A DNA stretch of 64,000 nucleotides, from positions 220,112,205 to 220,176,204 of the forward strand of contig CP136064.1 of NCBI GenBank assembly GCA_032622095.1, in the 5' to 3' direction. This DNA is from Siphonodentalium dalli (taxonomy: Eukaryota; Mollusca; Scaphopoda; Gadilida; Siphonodentaliidae). Of this stretch, positions 36,516 through 46,955 are shown one piece after another. The position numbers and the translations under genes were made by a program. How positions within the stretch are numbered: the first letter of the stretch is position 1; the number at the start of each line of letters is the position of its first letter. Under the pieces are notes generated by a model. It was not told the DNA's origin. It saw only the letters and a program-made list of their open reading frames with translations, and ran no database searches.

Positions 36516-37217
36516 AGTGCGGGCCACTTATATGCTATTTCTCTCCCGATCACCATACACTCAAGTGAAATAAAAAAAATGATACATGGCATTGAACAAT
36601 TATATATGGTATTAACGATAATGGTAAATTATTGTTGCTAGTCTCTCCCAATTTCGAATTCATATAGTTCAAAAGTAAATGTTGCTTTAAGGTGTTCTGT
36701 GCTCATCCGTCCTTTAAAATGGTAAGGTGGCAGGACAGTGAGTGCGGTCGGCGCCTTTTTGGATTTCCCGTACCTGGCGGAAACGGCCGCAAGTCATGGG
36801 CTAACAGTGCCGTGTTCGCTCGAGCTATCGACTTGGGGATTAGAACTTTGGTACATTCGGGTCCATTCTACACGATAGTGCAAACCCCATCTCGCTCGGA
36901 CCCCTGGGGGCGGTCTGGTCGGGTGCGGTCGGGTCCGATCGGGGCGGTCGGGTGCGGTCGGGTTTTAGTAGGACCCGTTGCGTCACAACCAAACCCGATT
37001 ATCCACATCGAGTTAAAATGTCAAGGTAATATTTTCTCATGCATGGGCACAAAATTAGTCAAACGAGGGCCACAACTCTGCTATGGGAATAAATGGACAA
37101 AACTCGTATACATATGTGAGTATCCCTTTACCCCAAGCTGGGCTAACGTCGTATACACCAAATGACAACGATATCCGACAATTTATTGACACCAGCGTTT
37201 AGCGTTACAAGATGCTG

Positions 37218-37360
37218 TGTTCGTTTCAAAGGACGGATGGCTAGACATGCAGGCGGGTGGAGCCCTCGACTACACACACAAACTATTTGGTTTTTGGGTG
37301 TTCGTTCCGACTGACGAATGGCTAGACGTGCAGGCGGATGGAACCCTCGAATATATTCCC
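37218..37360 (+). repeat. Two-copy 81-bp tandem duplication just upstream of exon 2
   Basis: tgttcgtttc...ggatggctagacatgcaggc at 37218 and tgttcgttcc...gaatggctagacgtgcaggc at 37299 are copies 81 bp (27 codons) apart. Both strands stay open across it, but I do not recognise the product. It ends about 70 bp before the exon 2 acceptor. Confidence 0.65.
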
Positions 37361-37429
37361 CAAACCCCATGTGGGTCGGGACATAAGGAATTACGCAAAA
37401 CTGAATTAATTTGGATCGTTTCCTTTCAG

Positions 37430-37591
37430 AATCCAAGAAGAAGAGGTCATCATTTGATTGCGTCAGGGATTCGTCACTTTGTAATAAAGAGGCGATATGT
37501 GTTCCGGATACAGAAAACGGCGGCTCGTGTGAGTCGTGCGATGATGGGACCGGTTATTATGGTGGAGTGGGCTGTGATGAAGCTGTTGCTC
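37430..37591 (+). CDS. Exon 2: EGF-like module of the putative secreted protein
   Basis: The acceptor is cgtttcctttcag at 37417-37429 and the donor GTGAGT at 37592. The exon is 162 nt, exactly 54 codons, with phase 1 at both ends. This is the classic symmetrical 1-1 exon of shuffled extracellular modules. The translation begins ESKKKRSSFDCVRDSSLC and has six cysteines with spacing C-x6-C-x5-C-x9-C-x2-C-x11-C, with GTGYYG before the last. EGF modules normally have one residue between cysteines 4 and 5; here there are two, so it is an EGF-like variant. The acidic DDGTG stretch and the C-terminal glycines fit the fold. It would act extracellularly, probably in binding or as a structural spacer. 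The flanking introns are full of transposons. Confidence 0.8.
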
Positions 37592-37679
37592 GTGAGTATT
37601 GATGTCCTATCATTAAATATAATCCGATTATTTGGTGATTTGTTTTTGCTACCATACATATATAGAGGATATATAAAGA

Positions 37680-37802
37680 GTCCCCAGTTTATAGCGGAAT
37701 TTACAAAACTCGTCCAGTAAATTAGGTCTGGACCGAGCATTTGGCAAGGTCCATACCTAATTTACTGAAAGAGTTTTGTAAATTCCGCTATAAACTGGGG
37801 AC
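37680..37802. mobile_element. 123-bp hairpin element
   Basis: gtccccagtttatagcggaa and its complement form arms of about 50 bp with few mismatches around a short centre (gagcatttggcaa). A solo right-end-like piece (ctataaactggggactcgtt) recurs at 38045, so two family members lie close together just downstream of exon 2. Confidence 0.82.
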
Positions 37803-39186
37803 GAGTTGTAGATTCTATTTATTACATGATCCAAAATCCTCGACAAAACTTACTTAAATCAACAAATGAGACGCGAAACTAACATCGGCTTGTATAAGGC
37901 ATGCGATGACATTTCAATTAACTATGCGTTGTTTGCCCGTGTGAAGAAATAGTCCCAGATAAATAGAGACTCTTTGGCGTATGTAATGGCGTATATGTAA
38001 TGACACAACATTTCAAACTCTTCATTCATTATAGTTTGTTGCTATAAACTGGGGACTCGTTGTAGATCCTCTATTTATAGAATGGGTTTATTGAATGTAA
38101 TAAAGATAAGATCATGTAATAAATACATGTATATCGCAGGGATTGGGTAATGGTAATGGTAATGCAATACCTTTTATCGAAGTAATGCAAAGCAATGTGT
38201 AATGCAACATTTTTTTCGTAATGAAAAGTAATGCATTACTTCACCCAAACGGCATGTAATTCATTACATTTGAATTACGTTAGCATACATGGCTGCCTTG
38301 GTTATCTTTATCTACCTTTTATACAGTAATATCAGCATCTTCAAGACTGACTTCTATTTTCAAAACACAATCTGAAGTTGGATTTTATGCATTAATTCAC
38401 TATTTGCTCCTTTATTGTCATTGCTGTAGCATAATATTTATATTCGTCTCATCATGTCCCAAACATAAATAATAACATATACACAAGAACAAATTAATCA
38501 TTGCAAGCATCTCACTAAAATTTGGTTCATCAAATCATCAGTTTAAGTTAGTGCAGATGATAAATGAACATGATAAATATGTTTATCTACCATTTCCTAT
38601 TAAATTCCCTGATAAAATTGGCGATAACGAATTGGCGATAAAAACATCTGTATCGTTACTGCAGTTGCGATACAAGGCGCTCGTGACGTCGTTGACTGGT
38701 TCAAAATCATGAATGAACTGAAGTCACATCAATCGCGTGAAAAATAAAAACGACATGCCAACGTATATTCTTGCGTACTATAAACAAAGAGTTCTTAAAT
38801 TTTAACATTATTTTATTACCTCCCACCGTGGGTATTATGGTAAAACATATCACAAAGTAACTAATACATATTTGTTGAGTATTTATTATATAATTATATC
38901 AAAACTCAGGTGTAAGAGATTTTGTCCATTGAATTAAATTTCCGTTAGGCGTATTCGCGTGAACGTGCAGGTTGGGAGAATTTAGCAAATCGAGATAATC
39001 GTGTGACACTGTTACATTTGCATGTTGGGAGAACTTACTCAAGAAAGCTAATCGTCGAATACAAATCCAACGATTTTGTCATTTAAAAAACTCCTAAAAC
39101 GTAATTTGTGTGATGGATTCTGTCACACGAATACTGAGAAAATTTCATGTCTGCGTAAGGATGACATTAAACTATACATTGTTTTT
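37803..39186. other. Intron 2 sequence with a TAATG-rich repeat
   Basis: 38140-38285 is dense in TAATG / CATTA motifs, including AGTAATGCATTACT, as found in some hAT-type MITE ends; this assignment is a guess. The rest is AT-rich with no gene. Confidence 0.5.
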
Positions 39187-40007
39187 ATTTATTTTTTGTT
39201 AACACCCATCTGTGCTTTGCAAAATTAATACCAAGATAGGTATATTCCTTAACTGTTTCCAACGGAGTGTTGCTTATTTTAAAGGCAGTTATTTTTTGTT
39301 GTTGCTCATTTCCTGAATATCAGACATTTAGTTTCTGAAGATTTACTTGTACTGTGTTCCTTATGCTGTAATACTCCAACTTATTCAAACATCTTTGCAT
39401 GCCTTCAGCAGTTTCAGATAGCATATCCAGATCATCTTTATCATCTTTTTCTCCAACTTTAACCGGTTTGCACGAATCATCAAATTCGGCGCTAATGTCG
39501 TCAATAAATATTTTGAAAAGTATGGGAGAAAAAATCTATCCTTGCCTAACGCCAATATTTGAAATCATATGAAGCCCATAACATTGGCTTGTTCGTACCG
39601 AATAAGCACTTGACGCATACATAGATTCAAGAGTTTTCATAATATTGCCATTGATACCAATATGTTTCAATTTAGTAAACATTTTCTCTCGATGGACAGT
39701 ATCAAATGCCTTACGGAAGTCTACAAATACTGCATACAGAAGTTTTACCTCTTTCAGGCACTTAGTAGTTAGCCATTTCAAAATGAACGCACTATCAATT
39801 GTGCTTAAATTTTTCTAAATTCATTGATTATCACTTATAATATCATTATCATCCAAAAAATTGGAAATTCGTGTATTGATTATTTTGTTATAGATAGAAC
39901 TGCTCAAAGCTATAGCTCTATAATTGTTTGGATCATGACGATCACCTTTTTATAGATAGGTGTCAGTGTGGACTCGCCCAACATGTAGGATAATATGACG
40001 AGTTCCT
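39187..40007 (-). pseudogene. LINE reverse transcriptase relic, downstream half
   Basis: Minus-strand translation shows GESTLTPIYKKGDRHDPNNY, then VFVDFRKAFDTVHREKMFTK, ISNIGVRQG followed by a stop, FSPILFKIFIDDISAEF, a damaged active-site region where YADD is replaced by KDDLDMLSE, and KEYTYLGINF. These are non-LTR reverse transcriptase motifs in the correct order. There are in-frame stops after GVRQG and after QKLNV, and the catalytic box is lost, so it is dead. Its upstream continuation lies at 41922-42250 beyond an inserted element. Confidence 0.85.
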
Positions 40008-41010
40008 GGGGCCTGTTTCATGAAGCAATGTCATAAGATTATCTTAAGATGGACTTAATCTAAGATCTTAAGGTGGATCTTATGATGTAACTTTTCCGTT
40101 TCAAGAACGCGTTTCACAAAACAAGATTTTAAAAGTCCTACTTAAGTAGTAATTTAAGTTCGCGCGCTTTTAGACTGGCTCTCGACAATTTATTACAGCT
40201 ACGCATAGAAAATGTTGGTTTTGTGTATGTTATATTCCTAGGTGCAGTGTCTGATGACAGGTACTAGGGCGTGTCTAAGAATAGTTATGATATTTTAATG
40301 CAAGGGCGATAATCAGTATAATGACTGGTCAATACTTAACTGCACGAGCGCGCTTTTTAACTGTGTTTTCGCGTCAGACCCCATCCACACATAGCTGCAT
40401 GCTTCCAATGCCTATTTTATACAAACGTAACGAGCTCAAATATATTATTACAGTTATTAAAGGGACTTATACATCGTAACTCAGAATGTGAACCTTCACC
40501 CATATAACATGCCATTAAGGCGACGAGAGACATATGTTCGCTCATTTCAATGCTGATATTATGTTATAATACATTATACGCCTTTGAATCATCTATACTA
40601 CCAGGAAACCGAATATGTCGCCACGACGGCATACACATACAATACACCACAATGGAAGCACTGAGCTAAATGCTCTTTATTGATTGCCAACATTCACGGA
40701 ATACTAACACAAAACGCTCTTTATTTATATTGCTATAACGTGAATAGGACTTCATATCGTGCTCCAAATAGACTTATTTCTAATCTGAGAAATACTTGTA
40801 GAAGCCATATATAAATGATGTTAATGCCAGTTGCTCTGGTTCTGTTGACAAATATGTGCTTAACGCCTGTTATAATTAACAAACTGCGTATGAACTTCGA
40901 AAGTACGTTACGTTGAACGACATTCTGCATATATGTTTTAATAAAAACCAAATCAACGACTTCTAATAAAGAGCGTTTATAATTAACAACAGGTGAACAG
41001 ACGGCCGGTT

Positions 41011-41106
41011 CACAGGCCCCTGGGGAAAATTACTAAAATACCAATATAGACTATACCACTGGTATAGTCTATATTGGTATTTTAGTAATTCCCCCAGGGG
41101 TCTGTG
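41011..41106. repeat. 96-bp near-perfect hairpin
   Basis: The arms run cacaggcccctggggaaaat ... actataccac and back, about 46 bp each with very few mismatches and a minimal loop. It is stable enough to extrude as a cruciform or fold as RNA. It lies inside the 40.0-41.9 kb element. Confidence 0.88.
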
Positions 41107-41343
41107 GGTCGGTTCACAGTGCTATTATATGTTCTTTCGCGGATCCCGGTGTGCCCGCGTGGTCCGTATACTATATACATGCTATATATCTTTTTATTTC
41201 ATAGTTAATAGATTATGATAATATACATAATAATAATAAAATAACACATATTATGTATTATTATCTTGCCGATATATATACGGGGTACATATACAATACA
41301 TTTTACAATCAAATTATAACATAATAATATAGAAAGGCAAGTA

Positions 41344-41344
<1 letters not shown>

Positions 41345-41377
<33 letters not shown>

Positions 41378-41386
41378 GCTGACATA
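41345..41386 (+). repeat. (AAT)n microsatellite
   Basis: A run of AAT/ATA trinucleotides about 40 bp long. Its reading as a poly-leucine frame on the minus strand is spurious. Confidence 0.85.
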
Positions 41387-41921
41387 AGCATTTTTTTTTA
41401 AATAACTGAGTATAAATCATTCACTATTATCCTGGATGTGAAAATGTTCGGACTAATTGTCTCAACATGATTATTGTCTACAGTGCGATTGGGTGATTTG
41501 AATCGCAAATGATGTTCAACTCTATGTAAATATATTCTTTTTGTTACAGCAATTAGAAATGTATATATAGTCCGGTCTTGGCGGTTTACAGTTAGTAGCG
41601 GACACCCCGCAAATCTTGCAACAACTGGCCACGTCACTGCTATAGCTTTCCAGTTCGTTATTAATTACTACCATTTCTGAAACACCCCTCCGTGCTAGCA
41701 AGGTGTTATTCGGTTAAATGTGTTTATAATAATAATATATACATGAACTAGATCCCATCCACATTTCGGACCAACTGCGGATCACAACGTCGGTCTTAAC
41801 TTTAAGATTATATTATGACACCTCACACCAGTCTTAAAGTTAAGACCAAAGTTAAGACCATCTTAGGTTAAGACTTTGTTCGTGAAACTATGTCATAAGT
41901 TGCCTTCATGAAACAGGGCCC

Positions 41922-42250
41922 TGAACTTTACGCCATAATCTGTCCCACGGTTTTCAATAGTTTATTCCGCAGCCCGTCACTGCCTGGAGATTTATCATTT
42001 TTCAAACTCTTCAAAACTTATAATACTTCAAGGGCCGAAATTTCATCATTATTGAGATCGCAAAAGATCTTAGGTGTGTCAGGTTTGGATATAACAGTTT
42101 CTGTATCCCGATGAGTGCTGTTGCAATATAAATCATTAAAGAATTTAACACTGTAATGTCTGGATGAAGATCGTCGTTATCTTTCTACTATCATTATTTT
42201 ATCATTTTTTAAATAAACTTCCAGTATTCACTCGGATCTCACGTTTCCAT
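41922..42250 (-). pseudogene. LINE reverse transcriptase relic, upstream half
   Basis: Minus-strand translation gives NNDEISALEVL, a stop, then LKSLKNDKSPGSDGLRNKLL, the motif that opens the reverse transcriptase of many LINEs. A stop follows IMA. This is the same relic as 39187-40007, separated by the 40008-41921 insertion. Nothing further 5' is recognisable beyond about 42250. Confidence 0.75.
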
Positions 42251-42389
42251 GTTTTCAAGTTCTATTGCAAATTTTTATCGAAATAATTTAGTTCTATATT
42301 TATAGACAGACCGATAGACTATTTACATGTACATAATTAATAAGGCCTATTTGCGTACGTCCCGGTGTTCCAACGAGGATATATTAATA

Positions 42390-42702
42390 TATATATATAT
42401 CCTTTATTTTCCTCCGTTACACGAAGAGCTTATCAAACATTAAACATCATAATACAAATATTTACACAAGTGGGATGAACAGGTGAAGAAGACATATACA
42501 AATGAATACATATTCAGAAAGAAATCAAGGTCAGAGCGACAGACATACAATGTACATATACACAGACAGCTATGTCGATTGGCAGGTATGCGGACACATG
42601 CAGGCGAACATATATACATACATACACTGACGAGCGGACGGATGTACTGACATGTACGCAGTCATAGACACACAAGCGCGCGCACCCCACCCCCACACAC
42701 AT

Positions 42703-42736
<34 letters not shown>

Positions 42737-42845
42737 ATATATACACACGTACACACACATATATATATATATATATATACATATATATATACAATATACA
42801 TACACACACATACACATATACATATATACACATATATAAATGTGG
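42390..42845. repeat. TA/CA microsatellite region
   Basis: A TATA run at 42385-42402 and long (TA)n(CA)n tracts at about 42690-42835. Open frames on both strands here are microsatellite translations rich in Tyr, Ile, Val and Cys. Confidence 0.9.
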
Positions 42846-43229
42846 ACAGGGCAAGCACACACAAGCAAACATGCACGCATACGATCATATAGAGAGAGAT
42901 TGTTTATTCCTCCATTCAATGGTATTGACACGAATATGTCTGAGTCTATCTGGAGACGATATCAATGATCCAACTTTGGAGCGAGGTACTTACCCGATGT
43001 GACAAACGAAGGTCCCCCAAGGTGTGGGGCCACTTTATTTGCACATCAGCTAATGTATCACTAAGAAGTTGAACAGGTAATGCAAAAAAAGGGTTGTAGA
43101 GTGTCTCGCAAATTGATTGTCAACAAATATAAAATTATATGCTTGAAGGTTGTTATTTACAGAATGTGCCAAGCAAATTAGCGTTACAAATATATGGATA
43201 ATAAAGGGGCACACGTAAAGGGAGTCCAG

Positions 43230-43607
43230 TTAAGGATTGACAAGCAGATTGCTATCTACAACTAGATTGATCTCCTTTGTATACTGGGACCACATCCCGT
43301 AGGAATTCATCACCACGAAGAGCGAAAACTCGTTCAGGTTGAGTATTTGTCTCCTGATATCGTCAGACAGGATAGTAAGAAATACCATCACTTGGTCCTT
43401 CTGTGTGAGAGCATCAATGAATAAAAAACATGGTATGCCGAAAATGTCAATTAACGAAAACCACATTTGGATTCTAGACTCTGAAGTCGAAGAGCAATCC
43501 AGTAAGGCATGCTCAACAATATCAACATAAACTTTGCCACACAGTTTGCAATGTCCGCATTCTGGGGAGGTACGTGTATGCAGGGCCAGAAGCTTCGCAG
43601 CAAGCAA
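43230..43607 (-). pseudogene. LINE ORF2 C-terminal Cys/His domain fragment
   Basis: 125 codons. CxxCxLCG...HALLDC near residues 18-40 resembles the zinc-binding cluster that ends many non-LTR ORF2 proteins. It is out of frame with, and just downstream of, the reverse transcriptase fragment, indicating a frameshift. Confidence 0.75.
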
Positions 43608-43611
43608 GAAT

Positions 43612-44688
43612 TTATGTTTTTTCCTGTGGATGTGATCTACAAGATCTCCAAAGAATAGATTTTGACATTATATTATGATTTTGTGCGAACATTGTTAGTG
43701 ATTCAGAGCTTCTCATGCGCTCTTCACATTCACGATTTTCTATATCGTTAATATGTTGTGTGGTGATTGTTTTCCATTCACCGTTGGATGGGAAATTACC
43801 ATGTGTGGCGTAGTTGTGAAGATATGAATATAAATTATACCGTTTTAGTATGGATATAACATCGTTGATAAATGAAGATTCATCAGTTGACGTTTGCGAA
43901 AGGTGGTCGGCCAATCGTGAGGAGAAGATTTCTTGCGACGATTTTCCTTGCGTCATTCTACAGAGGTTCCCCAAAAAACATAGTTTTCGTTTATCAACAA
44001 CCGACGACAAGGAACCTGTTCCAAGGAGAGATTGGACGACATCAGTTCGGGATCTTGTGGGCAATCCTTGGATGCGTTTGAGGCAGAACCTATGTGCTCG
44101 TTCCAGAGATGTCAAATTTGTCTCACTGAGCACACACATTAGTTCTGTCCAATAAAGACTTTTGGGTAAAACAACCGAAGAATATATTGTAAGGCAGCTG
44201 AGTGGGGTAATCCCACCAGCATACATACCGGCGTTACTTAACATGAGATAGACTGATCTAATTTTCTCACATATGTGACTGGAGAGCTTGCTAGCATGTG
44301 ACTCGCGATGTAAAGGTATGCCAAGGTGTGTAATTTTGTCAGATTCGGATATCGGTTTGTCGTTGAGGATCCACGTATTTATCGTGCGATTTCTAGCATT
44401 AGAATTTGTTTCATTGAACACGACCACCTTACATTTGTCCTGGTTATAACAAAATCGCCATTTCCGGCTATACTCTCCACATACGTTGCACAACTGTTGT
44501 ACACCGGTTGCTGTCAGAGACAAAAGCGTCATGTCGTCAGCTTGTGTTGGTGCTACACAGTTTATGGAATTCAATCGCAAGCCATGAGGATTTGAAAATA
44601 GGTCAGCCAATAGGTCACCAATGAACAGCATGTATAAAAGAGGGGCTAATATGCTTCCTTGTCTTGTTCCTTGGTTTATGGGGATCAA
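43612..44688 (-). pseudogene. LINE ORF2 reverse transcriptase fragment, 358 codons
   Basis: Residues 4-25 hold the RQGSILAPLLY palm motif, residues 44-60 PTQADDMTLLSLTATG (the usual F/YADD first residue is Gln here), residues 70-85 a CGEYSRKWRFCYNQDKCKV thumb motif, and residues ~120 HLGIPL. The rest is connection/RNA-binding region. The endonuclease and fingers are missing. Gln before ADD is unusual for a polymerase and may be a lineage trait or a mutation. Retrotransposition competence is excluded by the truncation. Confidence 0.85.
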
Positions 44689-44695
44689 TATATCT

Positions 44696-45754
44696 AATTA
44701 CAGGCAAATTTCACTCTAATTGAGAATGGGCCAGTCGAAAAATTGTGAGCTAAGGGTAATAGATGTGGGTGCAATAAAAAAAAATATGAATTCAGGACCC
44801 CTTCGATCATCACGTTCCTATCCCATTAGCACGTACCCACCCCCCCCCAAAATTAAACAACGCAAACCTGGATACGAGCATTTCCCATTTTTACATGGAT
44901 TTCCATGCCATAATTTCTTGTTTGGCAGCCAAAATCAGAGAGCGGGTAGGCCTATGGATTTTTTCAATATTATCACATGTCTTTCGATTAGCAACTGTGT
45001 GGAGATTGCTAAAACGCGGAATCGGTAATGGGCCAACGAGATGAAAATAAAACTGGTTACTGCACAACTTCCGAAGAATTTTCATGCATGTGATTTAGAT
45101 CTAGACATATTAGTTTCTTTTAGACCAATTTCGTTTGTAAGCTTAATATAATGCAAACAAATGAAGACGTCATGGCACGGTTCATGGCATCATTTGGCTT
45201 TTCTGGCCAGAGGGACAAACACGATTGCAGTTGGCATATGCTATTATGCAATGTTGAATATTAGTTTTCAGTATCTTGTTGATTGAAAATATCTTACCAA
45301 TACCACCCATATACTTGTGCAGAATATCAGATGATCAGCGCTTAAAGCTGTTATTTCAGCGTTGACAATTGACCCATGCAATGTTGCTATATATATATGG
45401 TTGTGTGTGCGTCCAGCAGATATATGTAACATTACGTAGAATGGATACACACGGTAATGCTATTGCAGAAAACATAGTACCTTTATAATAATGTATAGTA
45501 TTTATATAGCGCTTCACCCATGGTGTAGCTCGAAGCTCGAAGCTCCCTGGTGTATCTTTCGCGTATATATATGTGGCTTTGGTGAACATAACCAAATATT
45601 ATTTCCAGGTATAAAGACAGTCTTCGTCACAGAGTAATTTTTTTGTTGAAGATAGTATATGGTACACCTTTGTGTTTTGATAAATTGCGTTCAAATACTC
45701 ATACTGCTCTATAGCAGTGCGGTTTTATTTTACACATCTGTCACACGATTCAAG
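44696..45754. other. Intron 2 sequence, no gene recognised
   Basis: A poly-C tract sits at 44840. tagtatttatatagcgcttc at 45497 resembles a widespread dispersed repeat end, and a short AGCTCGAAGCTCGAAGCTCC duplication follows at 45525. Nothing coding was seen. Confidence 0.5.
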
Positions 45755-46095
45755 ATATATATAGTGCAGACAAATGGCGTTATTGTTCCGTTTCTTTGCG
45801 CCCAAAAAATCAAGATTTAACCGTTGTATGAGACATTGCTTTCGCTTTCCCTCTCGTGAAATATATCAGAGAGAATTCGTAATTTTCTGATCAAATGTTT
45901 ATCTTATACTCTGTAATCATTCTTCCCCACATAATTCGAGCGTGTTGTCACTGTTATGTAATTTTCATTCGATTTTGTCCATTTTGGCAGCCATTTTGGG
46001 ACATACATTCTACTTATATGGTGCACGACTAAGCATTGTTTGTATATATTTCAATGTATTATGAATTTGGCATTAATTGATCTACATATGACTGC
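45755..46095 (-). mobile_element. Composite repeat F, third copy
   Basis: The segment is the reverse complement of about 10390-10740, with shared cores gattttgtccattttgg, gcgcccagaaacgga/gcgcaaagaaacgga and gaattctctctgatatattt. It is moderately diverged and gives a third independent location for the right module of repeat F. Confidence 0.78.
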
Positions 46096-46692
46096 ATTTG
46101 CATATGGACTGATTTGAACCATTCCGAAAACTAAAGATATCTCAAAAAGCTCAACTCTGATTCTAGGGGACTTTTGCCATGTTGTTCATACACATGTTCT
46201 TATTAATCCTGAAAACTAATGTGACTGGACTATATATCAGCGTTATGAGTAGTGGTGTATATACCACGGGAGAAAGTGTCAGGCTACTTCGAATCGGATG
46301 GCAAAATTCGGCAACAAGTGTCTTAATTAACATTCTACTTCATGGAAATAAAAGCACATTTAAATAACAGATTTTCGTCTCAAATTTGATATAAGCCTAA
46401 TAACGTTGTGAACGAAAATTGCTATCAAGTCGGTGTCTGTCGTGGTTTCGGTGACTATTCGATAGATCTGTTATTTCCCAGCGCTCAATGTCTCTTGTTG
46501 AATAATAGTGCAAATACTGCAAAAATCTGAAAACGTAGTAAACCTGAGCCCCCAGGGGTTCTACGCATATACCATCATATATGATTATTGTACTATATAT
46601 TGAATCACAGCATAATGTGGTTTCCCCACTACACGTCATGTACGATCATATTATATTTATGGCTGTCTGCATATACTCGTTGTATTTTTCAG
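46096..46692. other. End of intron 2
   Basis: Ordinary AT-rich sequence ending in the polypyrimidine tract ttgtatttttcag that forms the exon 3 acceptor. Confidence 0.6.
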
Positions 46693-46955
46693 CCGCCCCG
46701 TGTGTGCTCGAAAATATTTTGTGGACAACTCCCGGAACCCAGGTAGAAGTTCCTGGATATGCAACGCGAACCACGCCTGTCACCGAGGCCGATCCCCTAG
46801 AAATAGGAATTGACAACAGAACTATGACGATTAGATTCACCGAAGACGTCACCGCTGAGTCCTTTTTCGTCGGACACATCAAGAAAGGACAACCATATGA
46901 TCTCTTCTTGTACAAAGACGGAACGTTAGTTCAGAGTTATTCGGGCCTGGAGACT
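46693..46955 (+). CDS. Exon 3: extracellular beta-rich segment of the putative secreted protein
   Basis: The acceptor tgtatttttcag ends at 46692 and the donor GTAAGT starts at 46956. The exon is 263 nt, starts in phase 1 (joining exon 2 gives a Pro codon) and ends in phase 0. The translation starts APCVLENILWTTPGTQVEVP and includes TEADPLEIGIDNRTMTIRF and FVGHIKKGQPYDLFLYKDG. It alternates hydrophobic and polar residues, with one cysteine and one N-x-T glycosylation site (NRT). The pattern suggests a beta-sandwich ligand-binding domain. A discoidin-like or vWF-associated fold is possible, but I cannot name it. The domain looks incomplete, so at least one more exon should follow. Confidence 0.78.

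Larger units (their letters stand above)
33577..36975. mobile_element. 3.4-kb element with ~240-bp GC-rich terminal inverted repeats
   Basis: The left end GGTCCTACTAAAACCCGACC is complemented exactly at 36956-36975. Inward of it, both ends carry CACCCGACC-type repeats, then a ~240-bp arm including cgctcggacccctgg and cgagctatcgacttgg. The interior holds a reverse-oriented partial array (33590-34160), a four-unit 353-bp array (34349-35745) and a later insertion (about 35752-36725). Open frames repeat every 353 bp and are by-products. No target duplication or transposase was found, so it is non-autonomous. Confidence 0.82.
40008..41921. mobile_element. 1.9-kb inverted-repeat element splitting the LINE relic
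   Basis: GGGGCCTGTTTCATGAAG at 40008-40025 and its complement at 41904-41921 differ at one position. Both ends continue inward with AAGTCTTAA/CTTAAGAT-type sequences. The element sits between LYK-side and KLLKTVG-side parts of one reverse transcriptase, so it inserted after the LINE. It carries MITE family 1-like AAAGAGCG motifs (near 40670-40975), a 96-bp hairpin and an ATA microsatellite. No transposase frame was found. Confidence 0.8.
42889..44695 (-). mobile_element. 5'-truncated LINE (reverse transcriptase and C-terminal domain)
   Basis: The element runs from a broken 5' edge near 44695 to a 3' end that reads GGAATAAACAATC plus TCTCTC near 42889. The first reading frame (43612-44688) starts within the reverse transcriptase palm at NQGTRQGSILAPLLYMLFIG and carries QADDMTLLS. 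The second (43230-43607) has a Cys/His cluster CGHCKLCGKVYVDIVEHALL, common at LINE ORF2 C-termini. The two frames are separated by a stop at 43612-43614 in a different phase, so it is a pseudogene. It lies in intron 2, antisense to the host gene. Confidence 0.88.

Noticed and set aside
37217-37720. 167-codon plus-strand open frame through exon 2
   Set aside because: It overlaps the EGF exon in another frame and reads into the downstream hairpin; the splice-site-defined frame with six cysteines is far more convincing.
42514-43002. Open frames of 89-124 codons rich in Tyr, Ile, Val and Cys
   Set aside because: They are translations of (TA)n(CA)n microsatellites on both strands.
46581-46692. 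Upstream part of the 159-codon frame that contains exon 3, as extra coding sequence
   Set aside because: The stretch before 46693 is a pyrimidine-rich intron end with a clear acceptor; only the part from 46693 has protein-like composition.
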